Below, piece after piece: positions 52,511 through 62,854 of a DNA stretch of 64,000 bases. Origin of the DNA: Asparagopsis taxiformis (taxonomy: Eukaryota > Rhodophyta > Florideophyceae > Bonnemaisoniales > Bonnemaisoniaceae); NCBI GenBank assembly GCA_030407315.1, contig JALQPE010001755.1:20423-84422 (forward strand). The letters run 5' to 3'. The first letter of the stretch is position 1, and every line of letters starts with the position of its first letter. The notes below the pieces were generated by a model. The model ran no database searches. It was not told the origin of the DNA and saw only the letters and a program-made list of their open reading frames with translations. Position numbers and translations under genes: made by a program.

Positions 52511-53783
52511 TTCTATCGTATGCCCGAAAATATACACATACCAGAAACACCTCACAGCTTCATTCCCCATCTTCCTAGATCCCTTCTTCACTCTCCCTGA
52601 GTCCTGCCGTTCCTGCTTCACCACTCCTGCATCACATACACAACATCAACCCCAACAGTCAGATTCAAAAGCAACGCTTACCACGCCAGATATCTTAGAA
52701 AATCCCTTACTTACCTCTCATCCATCCTACACACAATACAAACCATGATGCAAAAACCTTGCAATGAATAATCAAAGTCAGCAGTCCATATCTTCGCAAA
52801 ACAAGTCTTGGCGCTCAATGAAACTTACCTTCTGTCATCACCATTCCAGCATCACCTGCATAAAATCGAAATCAACAACAACAGTCGGACTCAAAACCCA
52901 CATGTCCCTCTCAGCATACTCTCAAAACTTCCGCACTTTCCTTCGCTCGACACAATACGCACCATGACTGGATAAGCTTCCAATGAATAAATATCGCATT
53001 AACTGCAATAGTCAGATTCGAAACAAACACTTCTCTCGATGCATACCCTCAGAACTCACTTACTCTCGTTTCATTCTACACACAATACAGACCAAAAGTC
53101 GAAAATCTCACAACCAACAAATGAAGTCAACATTCCGCATCTTCGCACCACCGGACTGCACGCTAAATGCAACTTACCTTCCGTCATCACCATTCCTGCA
53201 TCACCTACAAAAAATCGAAATCAACAACAACAGTCGGACTGAAAACCCATGCTTCCCTCGCTGCATACCCTCAGAACTTACTTACCCTCGTTGTATCCTG
53301 CACACAATAGAAACCATAAGTCAAAAATTGTACAAAAAAATGTAGTCAGCATTCCATATCTTCGCGCAACTTAACTAGGCGCTCAATGTAACTTACCTTC
53401 CGTCATCACCATTCCAGAATCACCTACACAAAATCAACATCAACCACAGCAGTCAGACTCAAAACCCACATTCCACTCACTGCACCCCTCAAATGCTCGC
53501 CTACCTCCCTTCCACCCTTCAGCAAATATGCACCATGACTCACTAAGCTCCCAATAAATAAATATTGCATAAAAGACGACAGTCAAATTTAAAACAAACA
53601 CTTCCCTCGCTTCATACCCTCAGGACGCACTTAACCTCTTCATCTCGTTGCATCATACAAACAATACAACCAATAATTCACAAATCGTGCAACGAAAAAA
53701 TGTAGTCAGCATTCCATTTCATCGCGAAACCCGTCTTTCAGCTCAATGAAACTTACCTTACTTCATCACTATTCCTGCACCAC
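52511..53783 (-). other. Array of alternating 27-nt and 12-nt candidate mini-exons
   Basis: On the minus strand, GT-AG-flanked blocks alternate. 27-nt blocks lie at 53757-53783, 53397-53423, 53178-53204 and 52829-52855. 12-nt blocks lie at 53505-53516, 53286-53297, 53064-53075 and 52715-52726. A longer block at 52511-52626 follows. Most donors are GTAAGT and most acceptors are TAG or CAG. Intervening segments are often 81, 88 or 99-102 bases. The phase is constant: a 27-nt block reads GDAGMVMTE and a 12-nt block GYNE or GWMR, and the last junction leads into VVKQERQDSGRVKKG. However 53757-53783 and 53064-53075 contain stops in that phase, so the array may be decayed or never coding. Confidence 0.45.
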
Positions 53784-54069
53784 CTATACAACATCAAAAT
53801 GAACCAGAACAGTCAGACTAAAAACCCATGCATCCCTTATTGCACACCCGCGAGACTAACTTACTTACCTGCCTCCCATGGTTCACAACATGCAAACCAC
53901 GACTCACGAAGCGTCTAATGAATCAATATCGCATCAACGACAACAGTACGACTCAAAACACACGCTTCCCTCGCTGCATACTCTCCAAACTGGCATACTC
54001 ACCGTCGTTCTATCCTCTACACCAAACAAAGGAAACACGACCAAAGAACCTCAGCCAGTGACGGCGGAG

Positions 54070-54559
54070 AAGTGGAACTCCACAGATTAACCTGCGGCGT
54101 CGACTGGACAGCTTTCAACGTCAGCTTAAGTCCTGCTGTGCATACTCCATATCATCGCCGGTATTGAGATTAATAATGGCCCAAGCCATGGTCTCTGAAC
54201 TCCCGAATGATGAGATCCGGATCGAGAACATCGGAATGGTATAATCATATATATCACAATCCATTTGCTTCCCTTAAATGATCCCTGTAATATCCACTGT
54301 AAAGCACAAACTTATTCCATGAAGTTCGCAGTTAATATAATTTTATTATTTCAAATGAATTAATTGAAAATCCATCTCCCACGGCGGTCATTCGTCCTTC
54401 CAAGCGCACGTTGCCAGCAAAATGTGTGACCTAGCGGTGATGATTGATCGCTCAGGCACATTCCACCATTGGGCTGCCAGAAGTGAGCACAAAACTGATA
54501 CCCACAAAACCACGAGAACATTACAAACGAGGTCTCGAACGCACATTTGGAATACAATA
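54070..54559. other. No gene recognised; junction to the left arm
   Basis: Sequence between the mini-exon-like array and the arm sequence that begins near 54560 (the CAACAAAC-ACTACTCGCTAT region matches 49530 and, inverted, 61375). Short ORFs only. Confidence 0.4.
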
Positions 54560-56666
54560 TAAATACTATACAACAAACTCTACTCGCTATCTCAGACGAC
54601 GCGGCTCACAAGTGGCGTAGTCCCAATTTTCCGTAACGCCTTTCCTGATGCTTAAAAGTAAAAAACACGTCAAAACGTATATCAGAAATGAGTGCGAGAG
54701 TTTTCTGCACAGGAGATGCTGAGCCACCAAATTGGTTTTGCGGAAATTTTAGAATTTCTGGGCTGGCCAGCAATGCAATCGAGCTGGACATCCACCGGAC
54801 GTCCATTTCAGGTTGATCGTGAGAGAGTAGGGCGGGACCATGATGAAACAAGGACCAAGACCTGTCCCTGACGTGTTGAGCCTGAAATCGACCCTTCGTA
54901 AGACGCGATTTTGGCTTACAGTTGGTGCTTACAGAAGCCAGTGATGACCCCGGTCGGGGCGGCAGCCGGTTCCTGGGGCCGTTGTGGCCAAATTAGACAC
55001 CTTGATTTGAATTGAAATTTGGGCTATTCTCAAAAACATGCACATGTGAACATGTTTTTGAGATGGGGGTCTGCCGTACGGCACAATCGACCCGCCCAAA
55101 TCGATGATTTTTCACAATTTTTTTCTGCCCGAAATTTTAGAATTTCTGGGCTGGCCAGCAGTGCAATCAAGCTGGACATCCACCGGACGTCCATTTCAGG
55201 TTGGTCGTGTGCTGCCCACATCCATGCATTGCAGCAACTAAGCAGGCGGGCTCACTACTCATACAAAGTGCACGTAGCATGGGCAGCATGATGGATGAGC
55301 AGTGTTTGTCGTGAGAAAGTGGGGTGGGAGCATGTCGAAACAAGGACCAAAACTTCGCCCTGGCGTATTGAGCCTGAGCCTGGAATCGATCCTTCGTGAG
55401 ATGTGGCTTTGCTTACAGTTGGTGCTTACAGAAGCCAGCGATGGCCCCGCTCGGGGCGTCGGATGGCTTCTTCTGGGGCCGTTGTGGCCAGATTAGACAC
55501 CTTGATTTGAATTGAAATTTGGGCTATTCTCAAAAACATGCACATGTGAACATGTTTTTGAGATGGGGGTGTGCCGTACGGCACTTTCGACCTCCCAAAT
55601 CGATATAATTTTGCAATTTTTTTTCTGACTGAAATTTTAGAATTTCTGGGCTCGCCAGCAATGCAATTGAGATGGACATTCACCGGACGTCCATTTCAGG
55701 TTGGTCGAGTATTGCACATGGATACAGTTTTGCAGCTATTTCTCAGCCCAACATTTTAGAATTTCAGGGCTGACCAGCAATGTAACCGAGGCGGACTTCC
55801 ACTGGACGTCCATTTCAAGTTAGGCTAGTGCTGCACATTTGCTCGCATCGCAGCAACTAAGCAAGTGTTGAGAGCACCGAGATGCCATGCAGACAAGAGG
55901 GAATCGGCTGCAAACGGCTTCCCTGGTCGGCAGCTGGATGTCTGGATGTCAATGGCTGCAAGCATGGAAATCTTGCTACCGCACGGCGCATACACACTGC
56001 AGCAGCACATCACTGACGCATGCGAAAGTTGGGTGCTGCAGTGCGTGGTTGTTTGTGTGTTTGTGTGTGCACGACGAACCTTGTGGTATCCCTAGGCGTG
56101 CACTGGTGCAAAACATTTGGACTGCCCCATCGGTCGTACTTTGACGCATTTACATGCATCGGAGAACGACCAAGGAGGTAGAGCAGCAATCGCTGTTGGC
56201 TGAGCGTCCAAATTGGAGGGCTTGGGACAATGGTTCTATAGCAGTCATTTATAGGACGCCCACCGTTGATGACTGAGATCCACGGTGGGTTTAGTATTCA
56301 TGGTGTTGTCCTGCATTGGCGGATGTCGAAGACGAGTACTTCCAGTGAGCGTCCAAGCTGAACAGCGTGAGTGGGTAAGTGAGCGGGGAGGGGCCGCTCG
56401 GGGCGCTTGGTAGCTTCTGGGGCCGTTGTGGCCAAATTAGAATCGATTCTTGATCAAGCCTATGTCCGGCGGACGTCCTGAATTGCTTTATTTTTTGGGC
56501 TATTCTCAAAAACATGCACATGTGAACATGTTTTTGAGATGGGGGTGTGCCGTACGGCACTTTCGACCGCCCAAATCGATGTATTTTTGCATTTTTTTTC
56601 TGACTGAAATTTTAGAATTTCTGGGCTCGCCAGCAATGCAATTGCGCTGGTCATTCACCGGACGTC
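54560..56666. repeat. Inner left arm of the long inverted repeat
   Basis: Palindrome-rich arm made of units of about 500 bases. From 55291 inward it pairs base for base with 60667-59292 on the opposite strand; one of the few differences changes Ser to Pro in a spurious ORF near 55905/60053. From 54560 to about 54900 it also resembles 49510-49870. It ends at GGACGTC (56666), where the centre begins. Confidence 0.9.
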
Positions 56667-56679
56667 CATTTCCATTTCA

Positions 56680-56815
56680 GATCTACTGGTTGCACTAGGC
56701 CTGAAAGTGTTTCTGGATAGGGCCGAATAACGACCTGGGCAGCACGCACTGCGTAAGATGATCTGTGTGATGCAGACTGCAAGGATTTCTATGGTGATTC
56801 TGGCTGGGGAATGTG
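56680..56815 (+). pseudogene. Relic of an NLR TIR domain inside element B
   Basis: The plus strand reads LLVALGLKVFLDRAE, stop, RPGQHALRKMICVMQTARISMVIL. This corresponds to the TIR segment LLVALGFKVFLD...KPGQNAPEKM...TAKIAVVIL of the receptors at 13406-30549. A TAA replaces the residue after DRAE, and homology ends before the catalytic-Glu region. A host gene fragment has therefore been captured in, or used as target by, the centre of the foldback element. Confidence 0.8.
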
Positions 56816-59291
56816 GTAAGCTTGATTGTTGCGTGGCTTTGTATCTCCTTGCCTGCCATTTTGCTTGGATATTTACACGAGCGATCAAACCGAAGACGCC
56901 GACTCGGCACAACTACCAACTCTCCTAGCTTCGAGTCAGCGCCATCTAATTGCAACTTGTGACACTCAAGACGAATACGTTGTGCTGATCTCTGCAATGA
57001 AAATTGAGTTAGTGCTGCAGTTCTTTTGGGCGATGCCAATATGCAGGGATACTGTTTACACCTTTTGGGAGTCAAGAAGTTCTCGGATTGCAAATCAAAT
57101 CAGATCATGGTAGAATATCTGACTTTTCTCTCTTCCCTTCACCACATCTGCATCCGGAGCTGAGCCAAGCTGAGCTGGAGGGAACCCGGCCGCTGACCCC
57201 TGTCATTCTCATAAACATCTTTAATGCAATACTATTCGTGTATGGTAATGTAAGTGCTAATGAAAATGTATACAAGTCTAGAATAAACGTTGCAGTGGTT
57301 CTTTGTAGCTATCGATACTTGCTAAAAATCTGTAGCTTTTGCTTTTCGCATGGACGAGTTGCAGTCTTTGTGTTTGTTTCATTTCTGCCACAAACGAGAG
57401 GCAATCAGGGTCTGTGTTCACATAGAGAATGATTTAATATATGCGCTCATTGCCGTCGTAGATACTTTTAACAATGGCCAGTACGTTTCTCTCGGCCGCC
57501 GCCGGGTACGGTCGGACTGAAAGATCGGGGAGATGTGTGGAGAGTAGTGTTTCGATAGAGACGAACGTTGCGATGGATGGAATGGTGATGATTTCATGCT
57601 GAAGCGATGGGAGATGGATGGATATGGTTGAATGAAATCTAGTATTCCGAAGGAGGCCTTTTCTCGAGGAAGAGGCATTATATTCTCACAAAGCATGTAG
57701 ATACTGGTTTCCAGTTTGGTATGCTATTGTAGCTCAATTCACATCATATCTACACGTACGTATGGAGAGAGATCCAAGTGTGCGTGGCACAGGTCCAACG
57801 GTGAAACAACGCAGTATGAAACTACCACAGATAAGGCGGCGTACAAAATCCTCGACTCAAGGCAGCTCTCAGGCTTTCGTGAGCACCGACTTCGTTCCAC
57901 CAAGATGTTTCGGAAATATGTGCTGGTCTAACTTGATACGACCATAGGACAGTTTTGCTCCCTAAGCAATGAGCGAAAAATCAATGATTGCGCGTGTCGT
58001 CGGTACGGTCTTGTAATGTTGGCTCAACCAATAACATCTAACGTTGAGTTATCCACCCTCCGCCGTGTCGCGTCGTAAATTTGCACAGAAAATTTGTTTC
58101 AAATCTTTGCTCCAATTATCAGCTCAAATACGGCATTGATCTCCAGCTTCATCTGGACAGAAACACCGATCGCTCGATGTCTGTCTCAAATAAACCGCAG
58201 TCAAACGCCATGCGGAAAGTTTCATCGCTTCCCGTTGCGACTGAATCTGCAAACGCCACACAAAAATTTGCCCTTTCCGCGTCCGGAACGAACGCCGACT
58301 ACATGTCGTCAGGTTCCTGATCGACTGGATCGATGGAGCTTGCTCTGCAGGAGAGCAGGACAGGCGGTTTGTTATGCCTGGACAATTTCCATACCGATCT
58401 CCCTTCTTGAGTGCAAAATTACGAGTCTAGAAATTGACCTGCATCGGCTGCTGTATCACATCTGTGCTAAGGATTGATGATACCCGTACCGCTGAGAAAT
58501 TGCAGCTCTGGTAACGTGGGGATGATGTGCTGAACACGCAGAACGCTGATCCATAATGGGACTGCTTCATAGGCATAGTACGGAATGTATTGAGACAGCC
58601 CAAGCGAATTCAGGAGGGAGCACCAGGGCAGTGCGCGGTGACTCAGCAGATACCAGTGGTGAGTGGTCTAAATGGGGCTACACACGAGTTTGTCAATGAA
58701 CAGTCTAGTTTAGTTTGGAAATGTTTCGGATGGATGGTATGTTGTAAATGTCGACAGATTTGAGGAAGCGATAGAAGCAATCAGCACCGTGTAGTTGCAT
58801 CAAGGCTTTAGTGGCCATTGTTAGAGAACTTTCTCCAATGCCCTTATTGCAGGATGGGCAGAAAAACCCGGCCGGCTTCGAGATTGAAGAATTCATTGCG
58901 CAGATTGAATGAATGCAATTGACGGAGAATGCAGAAGTATACAATGGTATCGTTTTGCAGGGTGACGTAGGGGAAACATGTTGGGCTTGTTGGAAATGCT
59001 GAGAGCGATGATGAGATCCAGTCGTTTCCGTCGTAGATGGCAGTGCTTGTTTTCTGCACGGCTAGCTTGTCTGCTGGGCGACTGGACGGTATTGGCGTAC
59101 GATGAAGCGGGACTGGTGGTGTTTAAATGACATTTTTTGTTCGAAGATGGATGTATGTGTGCGACTAGAATGTAGTAAGAGCATGAAAATGTTTATGTTT
59201 GATGGGCGTCGCATGTTGGGGGACTTTATGTCGTGTGGGGCAATAATGTCTCAGGTATTTGAAGCAGACAGCAATCGCTTGAGCGCATATA
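56816..59291. other. Single-copy centre of element B
   Basis: Non-repeated sequence between the two arms with short ORFs only. A minus-strand pair (58705-58944 and 58844-59059) includes FFCPSCNKG but no recognisable domain, and 58081-58477 (plus) is also unrecognised. No transposase, integrase or rolling-circle replicase motif was seen. Confidence 0.45.
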
Positions 59292-62200
59292 GACGTCCGG
59301 TGAATGACCAGCGCAATTGCATTGCTGGCGAGCCCAGAAATTCTAAAATTTCAGTCAGAAAAAAAATGCAAAAATACATCGATTTGGGCGGTCGAAAGTG
59401 CCGTACGGCACACCCCCATCTCAAAAACATGTTCACATGTGCATGTTTTTGAGAATAGCCCAAAAAATAAAGCAATTCAGGACGTCCGCCGGACATAGGC
59501 TTGATCAAGAATCGATTCTAATTTGGCCACAACGGCCCCAGAAGCTACCAAGCGCCCCGAGCGGCCCCTCCCCGCTCACTTACCCACTCACGCTGTTCAG
59601 CTTGGACGCTCACTGGAAGTACTCGTCTTCGACATCCGCCAATGCAGGACAACACCATGAATACTAAACCCACCGTGGATCTCAGTCATCAACGGTGGGC
59701 GTCCTATAAATGACTGCTATAGAACCATTGTCCCAAGCCCTCCAATTTGGACGCTCAGCCAACAGCGATTGCTGCTCTACCTCCTTGGTCGTTCTCCGAT
59801 GCATGTAAATGCGTCAAAGTACGACCGATGGGGCAGTCCAAATGTTTTGCACCAGTGCACGCCTAGGGATACCACAAGGTTCGTCGTGCACACACAAACA
59901 CACAAACAACCACGCACTGCAGCACCCAACTTTCGCATGCGTCAGTGATGTGCTGCTGCAGTGTGTATGCGCCGTGCGGTAGCAAGATTTCCATGCTTGC
60001 AGCCATTGACATCCAGACATCCAGCTGCCGACCAGGGAAGCCGTTTGCAGCCGGTTCCCTCTTGTCTGCATGGCATCTCGGTGCTCTCAACACTTGCTTA
60101 GTTGCTGCGATGCGAGCAAATGTGCAGCACTAGCCTAACTTGAAATGGACGTCCAGTGGAAGTCCGCCTCGGTTACATTGCTGGTCAGCCCTGAAATTCT
60201 AAAATGTTGGGCTGAGAAATAGCTGCAAAACTGTATCCATGTGCAATACTCGACCAACCTGAAATGGACGTCCGGTGAATGTCCATCTCAATTGCATTGC
60301 TGGCGAGCCCAGAAATTCTAAAATTTCAGTCAGAAAAAAAATTGCAAAATTATATCGATTTGGGAGGTCGAAAGTGCCGTACGGCACACCCCCATCTCAA
60401 AAACATGTTCACATGTGCATGTTTTTGAGAATAGCCCAAATTTCAATTCAAATCAAGGTGTCTAATCTGGCCACAACGGCCCCAGAAGAAGCCATCCGAC
60501 GCCCCGAGCGGGGCCATCGCTGGCTTCTGTAAGCACCAACTGTAAGCAAAGCCACATCTCACGAAGGATCGATTCCAGGCTCAGGCTCAATACGCCAGGG
60601 CGAAGTTTTGGTCCTTGTTTCGACATGCTCCCACCCCACTTTCTCACGACAAACACTGCTCATCCATCATGCTGCCCATGCTACGTGCACTTTGTATGAG
60701 TAGTGAGCCCGCCTGCTTAGTTGCTGCAATGCATGGATGTGGGCAGCACACGACCAACCTGAAATGGACGTCCGGTGGATGTCCAGCTTGATTGCACTGC
60801 TGGCCAGCCCAGAAATTCTAAAATTTCGGGCAGAAAAAAAATTGTGAAAAATCATCGATTTGGGCGGGTCGATTGTGCCGTACGGCAGACCCCCATCTCA
60901 AAAACATGTTCACATGTGCATGTTTTTGAGAATAGCCCAAATTTCAATTCAAATCAAGGTGTCTAATTTGGCCACAACGGCCCCAGGAACCGGCTGCCGC
61001 CCCGACCGGGGTCATCACTGGCTTCTGTAAGCACCAACTGTAAGCCAAAATCGCGTCTTACGAAGGGTCGATTTCAGGCTCAACACGTCAGGGACAGGTC
61101 TTGGTCCTTGTTTCATCATGTTCCCGCCCCACTCTCTCACGACCAACCTGAAATGGACGTCCGGTGGATGTCCAGCTCGATTGCATTGCTGGCCAGCCCA
61201 GAAATTCTAAAATTTCCGAAAAATCAATTTGGTGGCCCAGCATCTCCTGTGCCGAAAAATCCCGCGCTCACTTCTGATGTACGTCTAGACGTGTTTCGCA
61301 CTTGTGCGCATCAGAGAAGGCCTCACGGAAGGTTGAGACTACGCTATTTGTGTACCGCGTCGTCTGAAATAGCGAGTAGTGTTTGTTGTATAGTTCTGGA
61401 GTATGCGTCTAGTGGTTTGTAAAGCTTGCAGAACGGGATAGGGATGTGGGTGGCCCTATTTTATGAATACATGAGTACCAATATTCAGGGTTGACAAAGC
61501 GGAAAGGCATACGTTCATACATGTTTGAGATTGCATAGTGGAGAAAATATTTACATCGAAATTTAGATGGAGCTGATGGAGGTTTTAAGGATGAGGTATG
61601 AGAGGAAGAAAATTCTTCTGTGGTATGAGGATGTGTTCTCTGGAGGGATGCAATCTTGGAATAGTACAGGGGAGGTGGAAATGTACGGAGTGCGGGTTTA
61701 GATTGGATTGTGATTCGGAGAGGAGTGCCGACGAGCATATGATGGGGATTGGGGAGACACTGCGGGGTGTTGGGGTAGTGAGGGCGGAGGAGGTGTTTAG
61801 GTGGGACCGTAGGAGGGTGCGGTTGAAGGCGCCGAGAGGAGGGGTTTTTAGGAAAGTGAGGAGAAAGAGGCGGGAAGGGGTGGCGTCTGTTCTGGCTTTG
61901 GTGAGTGGGGATGTGATGGAGAAGAAGGGGGTTATTGTATTTGGGGAGGGACGAGAGTGGGAGGATGGGTGCGAAGTGGGGGGTTGATATGTGGTTCAGA
62001 GCGGGGAGGTTTCTGGGGAGACGGCGTCGGAGCGGGAGCGTGGGCCGGTGGTGGTGGTGGTGGTGTATACGGTATCGAAGATGCGGATGGCGTGGGGGCA
62101 TGTAGCAGGTGAGGGAGGGAGGAGTGGAGCAGGTCGGGTACGGATGAGGAGTGAGAGGTTTTCGAAGAGTAAGCTACAGGGGAAGTTTGTGGAGAGGGCG

Positions 62201-62851
62201 AAGGAGAGGGGTTGAAGGAAGAGGAGAGAGGGTATTGAAGAACAATACGTTGCAAAGGTGATGGGGGAGAGCATGGTCGAGGGGATAGGGGATGTTTTCC
62301 CTATTCTGAGGTAGTATGAGGACTGGTTATAAGAAATCTGTACGGTAGAGCAGAAAAGTAGGTATGGAATGGAGGGTGTGCACCGTGGAAGCGGGGATAG
62401 GTAGCTGAAAATGCGTTCTAGAGTGGTATTGGGGGTGTTTGAGGTACAGTACGGGGAGGTGAGCACCAAATGGAAGGGGTGTGTGAGCGAGAGGATGAAA
62501 AAATTAAAGACGAAATTGGAGTCGACCGACAAGGAAAAATAGAGTGGTCGCCGTGATGGATGCGGACATCCATGTCGAGCAAGGCGGCAGAAATTTCGGG
62601 GTCGAAATTTTTGAATTTCTGAACCGGCGCCCGTCCTAGGTTGACATAGACATGGCGGAAGTCCATCCCGAGGGGGACATCCGTGGTACTAGAAACAATG
62701 AATGTCGTCCTAGTAATACTAGACGTACTAGACCGCATGGACGTCCGGTTCTAGGCGGACATCCAAAAATACTGGAGAACATGGACGTCCGCCTAGTAAT
62801 ACTAGGTGTACTAGAGGTTGTGGACGTCCGCGTCCATTTCCGAGAACACAG
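59292..62851. repeat. Right arm of the long inverted repeat
   Basis: Reverse complement of the inner left arm (59292-60667 against 56666-55291). Farther out it is the reverse complement of element A (about 61090-62851 against 49870-48050). The outermost 290 bases repeat the GGACGTCC and CTAGTA palindrome zone, ending CCGAGAACACAG. Confidence 0.9.
61598..61987 (+). CDS. Zinc-finger-like ORF in the right arm, uncertain
   Basis: 129 codons containing RWKCTECGFRLDCDSERSAD, a C-x2-C pair followed by Cys and His, then a basic stretch (RWDRRRVRLKAPRGG, RKVRRKRR). The same peptide appears in element A on the opposite strand (49253-49005) with conservative changes (RMECDSERSADKHIMGIG), then a frameshift. 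Keeping this stretch in two arms could reflect a real element-encoded DNA-binding peptide or simply high DNA identity. The start is not well defined, and the opposite strand reads as low-complexity Pro/Ser/His. Confidence 0.3.
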   Translation: MRGRKFFCGMRMCSLEGCNLGIVQGRWKCTECGFRLDCDSERSADEHMMGIGETLRGVGVVRAEEVFRWDRRRVRLKAPRGGVFRKVRRKRREGVASVLALVSGDVMEKKGVIVFGEGREWEDGCEVGG

Positions 62852-62854
62852 ACG

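Larger units (their letters stand above)
51712..62851. mobile_element. Foldback-family element B with long inverted arms
   Basis: Left end CTGTGTTTTCGGAAGTGGACG at 51712, right end its inverse at 62851, so both termini match. The inner arms 55291-56666 and 59292-60667 are near-identical inverted repeats (coordinate sum 115958 throughout, no indels seen). Outside 60667 the right arm continues as a normal arm, like element A in reverse. The left arm instead holds 43-bp and 24-bp tandem repeats and a mini-exon-like array (51712-54550) before rejoining arm sequence at about 54560. The centre (56667-59291) is non-repeated. No transposase was recognised, so it is probably non-autonomous. No clear target-site duplication was found. 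Confidence 0.65.

Noticed and set aside
49690..56666. CRISPR-like or satellite array
   Set aside because: Repeat units are hundreds of bases long, palindromic and inverted around a centre; there are no short spacers or cas genes. A foldback element explains it better.
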